DNA from: Streptacidiphilus jiangxiensis
GTDB lineage: Bacteria > Actinomycetota > Actinomycetes > Streptomycetales > Streptomycetaceae
Length of the DNA stretch: 64,000 nt
Assembly: GCF_900109465.1 (NCBI RefSeq)
Contig: NZ_FOAZ01000017.1
Location: 169,681 to 233,680 of the forward strand
Direction of reading: 5' to 3'
How positions within the stretch are numbered: position 1 is the stretch's first letter; each line of letters opens with the position of its first letter. A program made the translations under genes and the position numbers. Under the pieces are notes generated by a model. That model was not told where the DNA came from, ran no database searches, and saw only the letters and a program-made list of their open reading frames with translations. Below, one piece after another: positions 51,432 through 61,430 of this stretch.

Positions 51432-51490
51432 CCCGCCCACCCCCTTTCACCTGGATTTTTCCTTCCCCGCACCGTGAGCTGAGGAGAACC

Positions 51491-52831
51491 ATGCCTTCGC
51501 CCGACACCTCCGCCCTCGGCCCCGAGTTCCTCTGGGGGGCGGCCACCTCCGCCTACCAGATCGAAGGGGCCGCGGCCGAGGACGGCCGGTCCCCGTCCAT
51601 CTGGGACACCTTCTGCCGGGTGCCCGGCGCCGTCGCAGGCGGCGACACCGGAGACGTGGCCACCGACAGCTACCGCCGCTGGCCCGAGGACGTCGCCCTG
51701 ATGCGCACGCTCGGCCTGGACACCTACCGCTTCTCCATCGCCTGGCCGCGGATCGTGCCGGACGGCACCGGCGCCGTGAACCAGGCCGGGCTCGACCACT
51801 ACGACCGCTTCGTCGACGGGCTGCTGGAGGCGGGCATCCGTCCCAACGCCACGCTCTACCACTGGGATCTGCCGCAGGCGCTGCAGGACCGCGGCGGCTG
51901 GCCCGAGCGCGCGACGGCGGAGGCCTTCGCGGAGTACGCGGCGGTCGTCGCCGCCCGTCTCGGCGACCGCGTCACCGACTGGGCCACGCTGAACGAGCCG
52001 CTGTGCAGCGCGTGGATCGGTCATCTGGAAGGCAAGATGGCCCCCGGCCTCACCGACCTGACCGCCGCCGTGCGCGCCTCCTTCCACCTGCACCTCGGGC
52101 ACGGCCTCGCCGCGCAGGCGCTGCGCGCGGCAGCCCCCGGCCCGGTGCGGGTCGGCCTCGCCAACAACCTCAGCCCGATCGAGCCCGCCTCCGACAGCGA
52201 GGCGGACCTCGCGGCTGCCCGCCGCGCCGACGGCCACATCAACCGCTGGTGGCTCGACCCGATCTTCGGGCTCGGCTACCCCGAGGACATGCTCTCCGTC
52301 TACGGCGTGGACCTCCCGGTCCAGGGCGACGACCTGAAGACGATCGCGCAGCCCCTGGACTGGCTGGGCGTCAACTACTACTTCCGCCAGATCGTCGCCG
52401 ACGACCCGACCGGCCCCGTCCCCGGTTTCCGCCAACTCCCCGGCCCCGGCGCGCAGACGGCGATGCCGTGGGAGGTCCACGCCCCCGGCCTCGAGCAGTT
52501 GCTGCTGCGCGTCACCCACGAGTACGGCGCGCGCGACCTCATGGTGACGGAGAGCGGCGCGGCGTTCGACGACGTGGTCGGCCCGGAGGGCCGCGTCGAC
52601 GACGCGGAGCGGACGGCGTACCTGGAGCAGCACGTCGCCGCGGTCGCGCGGGCGGCGGCGGCGGGGGCGCCGGTGTCGGCGTTCTACTACTGGTCCCTGC
52701 TGGACAACTTCGAGTGGGCCTACGGGTACGCGAAGCGCTTCGGGCTGGTGCACGTCGACTACGCGACACAGCAGCGAACCATCAAGGCCAGCGGGCACCG
52801 GTACGCGGAGATCATTCGGCAAGCGCGCTAG
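51491..52831 (+). CDS. GH1 beta-glucosidase
   Basis: 446 residues; ATG with GAGGAG four bases upstream. The GH1 N-terminal signature is [29 protein letters not shown]. The acid/base is Glu169 in [14 protein letters not shown], the nucleophile is Glu354 in [10 protein letters not shown], and the substrate-binding [26 protein letters not shown] is present. There is no signal peptide: it acts in the cytoplasm on imported beta-glucosides, releasing glucose. It ends the transporter operon and is followed by element R6. Confidence 0.95.
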   Translation: MPSPDTSALGPEFLWGAATSAYQIEGAAAEDGRSPSIWDTFCRVPGAVAGGDTGDVATDSYRRWPEDVALMRTLGLDTYRFSIAWPRIVPDGTGAVNQAGLDHYDRFVDGLLEAGIRPNATLYHWDLPQALQDRGGWPERATAEAFAEYAAVVAARLGDRVTDWATLNEPLCSAWIGHLEGKMAPGLTDLTAAVRASFHLHLGHGLAAQALRAAAPGPVRVGLANNLSPIEPASDSEADLAAARRADGHINRWWLDPIFGLGYPEDMLSVYGVDLPVQGDDLKTIAQPLDWLGVNYYFRQIVADDPTGPVPGFRQLPGPGAQTAMPWEVHAPGLEQLLLRVTHEYGARDLMVTESGAAFDDVVGPEGRVDDAERTAYLEQHVAAVARAAAAGAPVSAFYYWSLLDNFEWAYGYAKRFGLVHVDYATQQRTIKASGHRYAEIIRQAR

Positions 52832-52843
52832 TTGCACCGTCCA

Positions 52844-52969
52844 GGGGCGCGGGGATCTGCGCGACAAGCCACCCAGGTCATGGAGATCCCGAGCGGACAG
52901 GGCCATCCCGCTCGGGTGGGTTGCTCGCGCCGCGCGGCGGAGCCGCATATCGGCAGAACCCCGCGCCCC
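52844..52969. repeat. Inverted-repeat element R6 (126 bp, chimeric)
   Basis: The left arm (GGGGCGCGGGGATCTGCGCG) is of the R1/R2 type, while the right side carries GCGGCGGAGCCGC of the R3 type and ends AACCCCGCGCCCC. The outer 11 bases still pair. The loop contains GAGCGGACAGGGCCATCC, as in R1. It lies between the convergent GH1 and secreted-protein genes. Confidence 0.85.
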
Positions 52970-52993
52970 TGGTGGCTGCGCTGCCTGAAGGCG

Positions 52994-53476
52994 CTAGGCG
53001 CCTGCCACGGCTGCGGCGGGCTTCGGGAGGGGCCAGGTGACGGTGGCCGACATGCCCGGCGGGCGGGCGCCGGTGAAGTCGAGGGTCAGGCTCGTGTAGC
53101 GCAGCTGCCCCGGGTGGCCCGTCCACGGGACGGGCTCGGTCAGGCGGACGTTCACCGGGAAGCTGTGGAAGTGCCCGGCTGCGCAGTACGGCTTGCAGTC
53201 GTTGGCGACGTCCGTGCCCGTCCCCGTCGCGGCGTCCGCGGACCACGTCGACCAGTGCAGCCCGGTGAGGTAGTTGTTGCCGTCCCCGCACGCGAGCACG
53301 TACGTGGCGGGCTTCGTCTGCGCCTTGCCCGCGCAGTCCAGCAGCACCACGGTCGTCGACGACGCCGGCTTGGCCGGCTGGTGCGAGCCTGAGGTGGAGG
53401 AGGAGGTCGCGGCAGCCGCCGGCACCAGCGTGGCACCGCCCGCCAGGAGTATCGCTGCCAGTTTCAGTAGTGCCAT
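52994..53476 (-). CDS. Secreted Cys-containing streptomycete protein of unknown function
   Basis: 160 residues from an ATG with GGGGA upstream. Signal peptide 1-23 (LLKLAAILLAGGATLVPAAAA), a Ser/Thr-rich stretch, then a compact domain with four cysteines: VVLLDCAGKAQTKPATYVLACGDGNNYLTGLHWSTWSAD, VANDCKPYCAAGHFHSFPVNVRLTEP. This pattern (ACGDGN..L..LHW, NDCKPYCAAG) recurs in many small secreted actinomycete proteins of unknown role. Two disulfides are probable. Confidence 0.82.
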   Translation of the reverse strand: MALLKLAAILLAGGATLVPAAAATSSSTSGSHQPAKPASSTTVVLLDCAGKAQTKPATYVLACGDGNNYLTGLHWSTWSADAATGTGTDVANDCKPYCAAGHFHSFPVNVRLTEPVPWTGHPGQLRYTSLTLDFTGARPPGMSATVTWPLPKPAAAVAGA

Positions 53477-53537
53477 GTGCGCTCCCCTGGGGCTCTCTCG
53501 GGTAGGCCCCAGGCTACGTCGCCGTCCACGGAACCGC

Positions 53538-53841
53538 CTACCGCAACACGGCCTCCAGCAGGTCCGCGCCCAGCGAGGCGGTGACGCCGCTGTCCAACTC
53601 GTAGGGGACGTAGCGGCCGCGCCGTCCGGCGGTCAGCAGGCCGGCCCGGCGCAGCACCGCAAGGTGGCGGGAGACCTCGGGCGCGGTGAGTTCCGGGTGC
53701 GCCAGGGCCTCCAGCCGGGCCGCCACAACGGCCATCGGCACCGGGGCGGCCGCGTGCGGGGCCGCCACCGGGTACGGCAGCACCGGCTGCCGGCCGGGGG
53801 CGTGCACGCTGACCAGGTGGGGGTCGCCGACGACGGACGGG
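53538..53841 (-). pseudogene. ArsR-type regulator remnant, N-terminus and part of HTH deleted
   Basis: The readable part is PSVVGDPHLVSVHAPGRQPVLPYPV..., then RLEALAHPELTAPEVSRHLAVLRRAGLLTAGRRGRYVPYELDSGVTASLGADLLEAVLR. Intact DUF5937/ArsR-type proteins carry about 20 more residues between the ALADPTR-like helix and TAPEVSRHL; here they are missing. The N-terminal part before PSVVGDP is also absent, cut by a stop at about the border with the next gene. An ATG at 53807 could still make an 89-residue fragment. I read it as a decayed gene. Confidence 0.7.
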
Positions 53842-53843
53842 AT

Positions 53844-54230
53844 TCAGACCCGCTGTGGTTGCGGCTCCACCAGGGAGACGGTCGCGCCGTGGGCGTCGAC
53901 GGAGAAGTGCAGGGACGCGTCGAGCCCAGCGGCGAGCCGCGTCAGCAGCGCGAGGGTGACCACGACGTCCGCACCCTCGATGCGCTCCACCGTCCGCAGC
54001 GACAGCCCGATGCGGGAGGCGAGTTCCGCCGCCGACAGCCCGAGGTCGACCCGGCGGTCGTGGACGACCTTCGCCAGCGCCATGGTGAGCCGGTGCTCCT
54101 GGCGTTCCTGTTCCAACTCCAGCGACTCGCGGTGGCCGTCGACGCGCCGACGTTCCCCGGCGAGCTTCCAACGGCTGTGCGTGCCACCGTGCGGCCCGGC
54201 ATGGACCCCGGCCGGCGTTCCGCCGATCAT
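53844..54230 (-). CDS. XRE-type antitoxin-like regulator
   Basis: 128 residues from the ATG at 54230, which overlaps the stop of the toxin-like gene (ATGA). The N-terminal about 50 residues are charged. The HTH_3 domain is ALAKVVHDRRVDLGLSAAELASRIGLSLRTVERIEGADVVVTLALLTRLAAGLDASLHFSV. Following a HigB/RelE-like gene, it fits the antitoxin of a toxin-first type II pair: it would neutralise the toxin and repress the operon. Its 3' end abuts the ArsR remnant. Confidence 0.78.
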   Translation of the reverse strand: MIGGTPAGVHAGPHGGTHSRWKLAGERRRVDGHRESLELEQERQEHRLTMALAKVVHDRRVDLGLSAAELASRIGLSLRTVERIEGADVVVTLALLTRLAAGLDASLHFSVDAHGATVSLVEPQPQRV

Positions 54231-54625
54231 CCCGTGCCCCCGTCCCCCTCGCGTACGAAGATCCCGTGCGCCGCGCCGTGCTCGGTCCGGCACTCGTGGC
54301 GGGCCCGCACCGCACGCTCGATCTGGGCCTGCTCGTGCGTGCGCGTCTTGCGGAAGACGGTCAGCAGCACGATCCGGCGCGCCTCCTCGTCGATCCAGTA
54401 GGTGACCCGCGTGGCCACGCCGTCGAGGCTGGGCCGCAGTTCCGACACGCCGTCGCGCAGCGGGCGGGCGTGCGGGGAGGGGGTGTCCGGTCCGAGCTGG
54501 GCGAGGAGCTCGGCGTAGGTCTCGACGCGCCGGAAGAGCCGGCCTGGCAGCAGCTCCAGCCAGGCGCGTACCTCCGGCTCCAGCTCGACCGAGTATCCGG
54601 CGGCCACGGTCCCCATGGCACCCAT
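54227..54625 (-). CDS. HigB/RelE-like (Gp49-type) toxin
   Basis: 132 residues from ATG 54625, or 129 from ATG 54616. The pattern ELEPEVRAWLELLPGRLFRRVETYAELLAQLGPDTPSPHARPLRDGVSELRPSLDGVATRVTYWIDEEARRIVLLTVFRKTRTHEQAQIERAVRARHE fits the phage-derived Gp49/HigB-like family: compact beta-sheet, KTRTHEQAQIERA helix. It would cleave mRNA at the ribosome. Toxin-first order with an overlapping XRE gene is the HigBA arrangement. Confidence 0.8.
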   Translation of the reverse strand: MGAMGTVAAGYSVELEPEVRAWLELLPGRLFRRVETYAELLAQLGPDTPSPHARPLRDGVSELRPSLDGVATRVTYWIDEEARRIVLLTVFRKTRTHEQAQIERAVRARHECRTEHGAAHGIFVREGDGGTG

Positions 54626-54732
54626 AGGGCCAGGGTAGGTGGCCCCCTCGCGCCCGGCACGTCGGCTGTGGGCGAACAGGTCGGGCCGCCGTCGACCCTT
54701 GCAGAATCTTGTAATGGTGTAATCATCGAAAC

Positions 54733-55245
54733 ATGAGCAAGCAGAGCACGACCGGGGAGTCCGTCGCGGAGTGGTTCGCGGCGCACCTGCCCGAGGGACT
54801 GTTCGGGGAGACGCCGGCGGTGGTGGTCGACCGTGAGGAGATCACGGTCGTCGGCCCGCTGCCGGCCGAGGCGAGCGGCGAGGACGCGTCGGCGGAGGAC
54901 GCCGTCGCCGTGTACCGGGAGAACACGCGCGCCGAGCGGATGCGCGTCGCACAAGCGGCGGAGGAGCGCTTCGGCAAGAAGGTGTCCTGGGGCGTCCGCC
55001 ACGAGGGCCGGAGTCTGATGTTCACCCACCTCGCGGTCCCGGCGATGACGCGCCTGCGTCAGCCGGAGCGCCAGGTGCTGGACACGCTCGTCGCCGCAGG
55101 CGTCGCCCGCAGCCGCAGCGACGCGCTCGCGTGGTGCGTCCGCCAGGTCGGCGAGAACGCGGAGGCCTGGCTCGGCGACCTCCGCGACGCGCTGCGCCAC
55201 GTCCAGGAGGTCCGCCGCCAGGGCCCGGGCGCGAGCCAGGGCTAG
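54733..55245 (+). CDS. Conserved hypothetical protein with possible ribbon-helix-helix end
   Basis: 170 residues from an ATG. The family is not named that I know. Residues 1-100 mix strands and helices (VAEWFAAHLPEGLFGETPAVVVDREEITVVGPLP, ENTRAERMRVAQAAEERFGKKVSWGVRHEGRSLMFTHLAVP). Residues 105-145 (LRQPERQVLDTLVAAGVARSRSDALAWCVRQVGENAEAWL) resemble a ribbon-helix-helix DNA-binding end. The leader is A/T-rich with a GTAATGGTGTAATC direct repeat (54712-54725). It overlaps the convergent MFS gene by four bases. Confidence 0.72.
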   Translation: MSKQSTTGESVAEWFAAHLPEGLFGETPAVVVDREEITVVGPLPAEASGEDASAEDAVAVYRENTRAERMRVAQAAEERFGKKVSWGVRHEGRSLMFTHLAVPAMTRLRQPERQVLDTLVAAGVARSRSDALAWCVRQVGENAEAWLGDLRDALRHVQEVRRQGPGASQG

Positions 55246-56447
55246 GACGCACGTCGCCCGACCGCGGACGCGCGGGAGAGCAGCATCACCGCGGGAGACA
55301 GGAGCAGGGCGGCCGAGCCGACGAACAGGCCCGGCCGCAGGCCCCATCCCTGGGCCGCCGCGCCGCCCAGCAGCGCGCCCAGCGGCGCCAGGCCCGTCCC
55401 CAGGAAGGTGAGCGTCGCCGCCACCCGCGCCTGGAGTGCGACAGGGGTCGCCGCCTGCCGCAGGGTCGTCATGGCGACGTTCACGACCTGGCCGGTGCCG
55501 CCGAAGACGAGGCCGATCGCGACCAGGGCGACGACCGTCGCCACGGAGGACCCGCGCAGCGCGGGGACGCACAGCATCGCGCAGTCTCCCAGCGTGGCCG
55601 CGCCGACCAGCACGAACCGGCGCGGCAGCCGCGTCGCCAGGACCGCGCCCAGCACCGCGCCGACCCCGGTCGCCCCGAGGGCGACCCCGACCGCCGCACC
55701 CGGCAGGTGCAACCCCCTGGGCAGGAACAGCAGATAGACCGTCGTGACAGCGGCCAGGGCGAACTGGAACGCCGCCGTCGCCAGTGCCACCGCCCGCAAC
55801 GGCGGATGACGGACGACGAACCCGAGCCCCTCGGCGATCGGCCGGAAGAGACCTTGCTCCGGTGGTGCCGCGGCCGCCTCCTCACCGCGGACGCGCCGCA
55901 GCGAGAGCGCCGACGCGACGAAGAGCATCGCGCCGAAACCGATCGCCCACGGCGGCGCGAGCAGCGAGACGAGCCCTCCGCCGATCGCCGGACCGGCGAT
56001 CTGCGCCGCCGACCGGCTGCCCTCCAGCGCTCCCGTCGCGCGCGGCAGCGACGGGCCCGGCACCAGTCGCACCACGCCCGCCTGGTAGCCGACGTCGAAC
56101 AGGACCGACAGCACCCCGACGAGGAACGCCGCGACGAACAGCGCGGTCGCACCGAGCCGTCCGGACGCGACCGCCGTGGCCACCGCCGCGAGCAGCAGGG
56201 CACGGCCCGCGTCGGCGAGCGTCAGCACGACGCGGGTGCGGTGGCGGTCGACGAGGGCGCCGGCAAACAGGGAGAACAGCAGCGCGGGCGCCTGTCCGGC
56301 GGCGCGCAGCGCGCCGAGTTGCGTCGCGCCGGCGTGGAGCGTCAGGACGGCGGTGAGCGGCAGCAGCACCGAGGCGGCCTGTTCGCCGAGCTGGGAGATG
56401 GTCTGGCCGAGCCAGAGCCGTCGGAAGTCCGGTTCGTTCCGGAGCAC
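55242..56447 (-). CDS. MFS-family exporter (EntS/MFS_3-like)
   Basis: 401 residues from a GTG. Twelve hydrophobic helices; the N-terminus LRNEPDFRRLWLGQTISQLGEQAASVLLPLTAVLTLHA and the loop ALVDRHRTRVVLTLADAGRALLLAAVA (MFS signature A-like) fit the MFS_3/EntS group of multidrug or siderophore exporters. Mid-protein LPRATGALEGSRSAAQIAGPAIGGGLVSLL is typical. No regulator gene is adjacent. A short hairpin (GTGCCGT/ACGGCAC, 56492-56511) lies in its leader. Confidence 0.87.
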   Translation of the reverse strand: MLRNEPDFRRLWLGQTISQLGEQAASVLLPLTAVLTLHAGATQLGALRAAGQAPALLFSLFAGALVDRHRTRVVLTLADAGRALLLAAVATAVASGRLGATALFVAAFLVGVLSVLFDVGYQAGVVRLVPGPSLPRATGALEGSRSAAQIAGPAIGGGLVSLLAPPWAIGFGAMLFVASALSLRRVRGEEAAAAPPEQGLFRPIAEGLGFVVRHPPLRAVALATAAFQFALAAVTTVYLLFLPRGLHLPGAAVGVALGATGVGAVLGAVLATRLPRRFVLVGAATLGDCAMLCVPALRGSSVATVVALVAIGLVFGGTGQVVNVAMTTLRQAATPVALQARVAATLTFLGTGLAPLGALLGGAAAQGWGLRPGLFVGSAALLLSPAVMLLSRASAVGRRAS

Positions 56448-56565
56448 GGGTGACCCCTCGGTCCACGGGAGCAGGCAGGAGTGGACTCACGGTGCCGTGC
56501 GGGAACGGCACGCGGTGACGGGCCGTCGTCGGCCCTGGCGTCAACGCGTGCTCGGACGACCGGGC

Positions 56566-56706
56566 ATGCTCGGTTCCTTCCTCCTCCTCGTGGTCGTGGC
56601 CCTCGTGGTCGTGACCCTCGTGATCAGGTGGGAACGCGCGCTCAACCCAGCAGGGCGTAGACGGCCGTCGCCTGCGCGGCCAGGGAGTCGCCCGTGGTCA
56701 TGGTGA
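56566..56706 (+). CDS. Possible small membrane peptide (weak)
   Basis: A 46-codon frame starts MLGSFLLLVVVALVVVTLVIRWERALNPAG, one plausible transmembrane helix. It is partly produced by a 15-base tandem repeat CTCGTGGTCGTGGCC (56587-56625). No ribosome-binding site is seen and the 3' part overlaps the convergent thioesterase by 65 bases. It may be chance. Confidence 0.2.
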   Translation: MLGSFLLLVVVALVVVTLVIRWERALNPAGRRRPSPARPGSRPWSW

Positions 56707-57049
56707 TGTCCGCGAAGGCGAGGCTGCGGCCGAGCTTCGTCAGGCGGGCGTCCACCAGCACGTCCGCGCCGACCACCGCGCGCTGGAACGAGGTGGAGAG
56801 CTGGACCGTCGTCATCGGTACGAAACCGCCGCGCGAGGTGGCGACGGCGATCACCGTGGCGGTGTCGGCGGCGGCCATCAGCGCCTGACCGGACAGGGCG
56901 CCGCCCTCGCGGGCGAGCCGGGTGGACCAGGGCAGCCGCAGCACCGCGTGGGACCGGCCGGTCTCCTCGACAGTGAGGCCGAGGTCCAGCACCCACGGGG
57001 CGAAGTTCTCGGCGAGCAGCTTCTCGGCCAGTTCCACGGTGATCGGCAT
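56642..57049 (-). CDS. PaaI-type hotdog thioesterase
   Basis: 135 residues from the ATG at 57049; an ATG eight codons upstream is possible and the ribosome site is weak for both. The hotdog fold shows GLTVEETGRSHAVLRLPWSTRLAREGGALSGQALMAAADTATVIAVATSRGGFVPMTTVQLSTSFQRAV and ends DSLAAQATAVYALLG. The GGALSGQALMAAADTA helix carries the usual catalytic environment. It hydrolyses acyl- or aryl-acyl-CoA in the cytoplasm. It lies 45 bases downstream of the MarR gene on the same strand and is probably co-transcribed. Confidence 0.85.
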   Translation of the reverse strand: MPITVELAEKLLAENFAPWVLDLGLTVEETGRSHAVLRLPWSTRLAREGGALSGQALMAAADTATVIAVATSRGGFVPMTTVQLSTSFQRAVVGADVLVDARLTKLGRSLAFADITMTTGDSLAAQATAVYALLG

Positions 57050-57094
57050 ACGCACAGCATGACGGCAGGTCACCCCCGCCCGCCAGAGGCCGAT

Positions 57095-57568
57095 TCAGTC
57101 GGCGGAGCGGGCCGCGTCCGTCAACTCCCGCAGCGCCGCACGGAACTGCGCGAAGCGCTCGGGCCCCAGGAGCTCGGTCTGGCGGCGCTCGTAGGCCGTT
57201 ATCACCTCGGCGGCGGCGGCGCGCTGGGCGATTCCGCGTTCCGTGGGGACGACGAGCTTGGCCCGGCGGTCGCCGGGGTCGGGCCGCCGCTCGACGTAGC
57301 CGAGGGCCTCGAGCTCGTCGACGATGGTCCCGACGATCTGCTTGTGCTGGCCGGAGGCGCGGGACAGCTCGACCGCGCGGACGCCCTCGGGGCGCAGGTG
57401 GGCCAGGACCGAGCCGTGGCGGGCACCGAGGTCGGCGAAGCCGCGCTCGGCCAGGGCCTGCCACAGCTCGCGTTCGAAGGCGCGATAGAGCGTGGAGATG
57501 AGCACCCCCAGATCGTTGGCGGGGCCGGCGACGGGCTCGGGTGAATTGTCACTGTTATTGACCGTCAT
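57095..57568 (-). CDS. MarR-family transcriptional regulator
   Basis: 157 residues from the ATG at 57568. Winged helix: LGARHGSVLAHLRPEGVRAVELSRASGQHKQIVGTIVDELEALGYVERRPDPGDRRAKLVVPTERGIAQ. No cysteine for OhrR-type redox sensing is visible. It is divergent from a small gene and a DsbA-like gene; two dyads in the gap (57565-57579 and 57608-57640) are its likely operators, giving autoregulation and control of the divergent genes. Confidence 0.9.
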   Translation of the reverse strand: MTVNNSDNSPEPVAGPANDLGVLISTLYRAFERELWQALAERGFADLGARHGSVLAHLRPEGVRAVELSRASGQHKQIVGTIVDELEALGYVERRPDPGDRRAKLVVPTERGIAQRAAAAEVITAYERRQTELLGPERFAQFRAALRELTDAARSAD

Positions 57569-57607
57569 GACTCGTGACCATAGCGCAGCTTTCGCCGCTC
57601 CGAAAGT

Positions 57608-57640
57608 AGTCACGATCCTTGACGGTCAAGATCCGTGACT
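57608..57640. promoter_or_regulatory. 33-bp near-perfect palindrome, candidate MarR operator
   Basis: AGTCACG...CTTGAC, a central G, then GTCAAG...CGTGACT: outer 7-base and inner 6-base arms are exact complements. A shorter dyad GTCATGACTCGTGAC (57565-57579) overlaps the MarR start codon. Both share GTGAC/GTCA half-sites. Confidence 0.75.
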
Positions 57641-57692
57641 ATATAGTTCTGGATGTCGGCAGGACGCCGACACCGACGGAGAGGAACGCACC

Positions 57693-57815
57693 GTGCTCAC
57701 CTTGATCCACCCCCACCTCGCCCGCAGCTTCTCCCAGCAGAAGAGCTCGGAGCTGCGCGACCGCGCCTGCCGGGCCGCCCTGGTCCGCCGGGCCGCCCGC
57801 CGCCCTCAGCGCTGA
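57693..57815 (+). CDS. Small Arg-rich peptide (40 aa)
   Basis: A 40-residue frame from a GTG with a strong GGAGAGGAA six bases upstream: [20 protein letters not shown], then an Arg/Ala-rich helix ending RRPQR. It lies between the MarR palindrome and the DsbA-like gene, 44 bases before the latter, in the same direction. The good ribosome site and position argue for a real small gene or a leader peptide; no family is known to me. Confidence 0.55.
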   Translation: MLTLIHPHLARSFSQQKSSELRDRACRAALVRRAARRPQR

Positions 57816-57859
57816 CCTCCCACACCCTCGTACCGCACCGACCAGAGAGCAGGATCCCC

Positions 57860-58462
57860 GTGACCACCACCGTCGACTTCTACTTCGACCCCGCCTGCCC
57901 GTTCGCCTGGATCACCTCCCGCTGGATCCTGGAGGTCGAGGCCCAGCGCCCGATCGACCTCACCTTCCGCCCCATGAGCCTCTTCGTGCTCAACGAGGGC
58001 CGCGAACTGCCCGACTGGTACCGCGAGTTGGTCAACAAGTCGATCGGCCCGGTGCGCGTTGCCGTCGCGGCGGCCGAGCAGCACGGCACCGCGGTGCTGC
58101 GGGACCTCTACACCGCGCTCGGTACCCGCATCCACAAGCAGAAGGAGCAGGACTTCGACCTGGTGATCCGCGAGTCCCTCGCGGAGGTCGGGCTGCCGGC
58201 GGAGCTGGCCGAGGCCGCGCACGACCCGTCTTTCGACGAGGCGGTGCGTCACAGCCACCACGAGGGCATGGACCCGGTCGGCGAGGACGTCGGCACGCCC
58301 ACCCTCCACGTCGACGGCGTGGCCTTCTTCGGCCCGGTGCTCTCCTCCGTCCCGCGCGGCGCCGACGCCGCGAAGATCTTCGACGGCGTCCGAGCGCTCG
58401 CGAGCTACCCGGACTTCTTCGAGCTCAAGCGCACCCGCACCGGCTCGCTCAACTTCGACTGA
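57860..58462 (+). CDS. DsbA-fold protein, Rv2466c-like (mycothiol-dependent nitroreductase family)
   Basis: 200 residues from a GTG with AGGA upstream. The thioredoxin/DsbA beginning is [44 protein letters not shown]; the end [49 protein letters not shown] is typical of this group. The active site reads CPFA, so only one Cys is present (Rv2466c has CPWC); a mycothiol-linked one-cysteine mechanism is possible. MarR probably represses it, suggesting induction by an electrophile or aromatic compound. Confidence 0.82.
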   Translation: MTTTVDFYFDPACPFAWITSRWILEVEAQRPIDLTFRPMSLFVLNEGRELPDWYRELVNKSIGPVRVAVAAAEQHGTAVLRDLYTALGTRIHKQKEQDFDLVIRESLAEVGLPAELAEAAHDPSFDEAVRHSHHEGMDPVGEDVGTPTLHVDGVAFFGPVLSSVPRGADAAKIFDGVRALASYPDFFELKRTRTGSLNFD

Positions 58463-58550
58463 GGTCTCCGCCGCCAAGGCCTCGACCCGCGAGCAGGCTC
58501 GGCGGCCCGTGACGAGGCTCGGCCCGTGAGGCGGGGGCTCGGAGCATGTA

Positions 58551-58564
58551 TCTTGATGTCGAGA
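58551..58564. promoter_or_regulatory. Dyad TCTTGATGTCGAGA upstream of isocitrate dehydrogenase
   Basis: An imperfect palindrome (TCTTGA, TG, TCGAGA) 42 bases before the start codon, inside the only A/T-rich patch of the leader. It could be an operator or overlap the -10 region. The binding factor is unknown. Confidence 0.4.
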
Positions 58565-58584
58565 CGTTCCACACGTGAAGGTAG

Positions 58585-60825
<2,241 letters not shown>

Positions 60826-60844
60826 CCGTTCGTCCCACACGCCG

Positions 60845-60877
60845 ACGCCCCGCAGCACGTTCTGTGCCGCGGGGCGT
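60845..60877. terminator. Bidirectional hairpin terminator
   Basis: ACGCCCCGC (60845-60853) pairs with GCGGGGCGT (60869-60877); inside, GCAC and GTGC extend the stem past a one-base bulge. It lies between the convergent isocitrate dehydrogenase and DUF1772 genes. Confidence 0.85.
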
Positions 60878-60899
60878 TGTGCTGTCCGGAGGCGCGGAC

Positions 60900-61346
60900 T
60901 CAGACGAGGGCCGCAGCCAGCAGGGCGAAGGCGGCGATGATGACGGCGACGCGGGCGTAGTGGTAGCGGTCCCAGCGGGCCGACTGCTCCCGCCAGTCGG
61001 CGGGCCGGGTCTCGGGGGTCCACGTCTTGCTCTGGTTGTTGATCGGGACGAGCAGCAGGACCGACATCAGCACGCTCAGGACCAGTAGTCCGGCGGCGAC
61101 GACGACGAGGCCGGTGCCGTGGTGGTGCCATCCGGCGACGGCCCAGACCGCGCTCAGGACCAGCGAGCCGATGTACCAGAAAGGCATCACGGCGCCGAGC
61201 ATCCGGCCGCCGTGGGCGCGACCGAGCTGGTAGCTGTCCTCGGGGAGCTTGTTGAGGATCGGGTTGACGACGGCGAGAACGGAGAACTCCACCCCTACCA
61301 TCACGCCGACGACCACGACGGTGAACACCTGGAGTGCGCTGAGCAT
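60900..61346 (-). CDS. DUF1772 four-helix membrane protein
   Basis: 148 residues; ATG with GGGAGGG five bases upstream. Four helices: [95 protein letters not shown]. The NNQSKTW segment and the [13 protein letters not shown] region are typical of DUF1772 (anthrone oxygenase-like fold). The role is unknown. Twin CTAGC-N3-GCTAG dyads lie upstream, so it is tightly regulated by an unlinked or unidentified repressor. Confidence 0.83.
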   Translation of the reverse strand: MLSALQVFTVVVVGVMVGVEFSVLAVVNPILNKLPEDSYQLGRAHGGRMLGAVMPFWYIGSLVLSAVWAVAGWHHHGTGLVVVAAGLLVLSVLMSVLLLVPINNQSKTWTPETRPADWREQSARWDRYHYARVAVIIAAFALLAAALV

Positions 61347-61364
61347 GATGACCCTCCCGGGGAT

Positions 61365-61428
61365 CTAGCATTGCTAGCTGATGAGGCAACGCTAGTACTA
61401 CTGCCGCTCGCTTGTCTAGCGGCGCTAG
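61365..61428. promoter_or_regulatory. Twin dyads CTAGC-N3-GCTAG
   Basis: Two perfect copies, CTAGCATTGCTAG (61365-61377) and CTAGCGGCGCTAG (61416-61428), flank a half-site GCTAG (61391-61395) upstream of the DUF1772 gene. Centre-to-centre distance is 51 bases, about five helical turns. CTAG is rare in this GC-rich DNA, so the cluster is significant. Confidence 0.75.
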
Positions 61429-61430
61429 CA

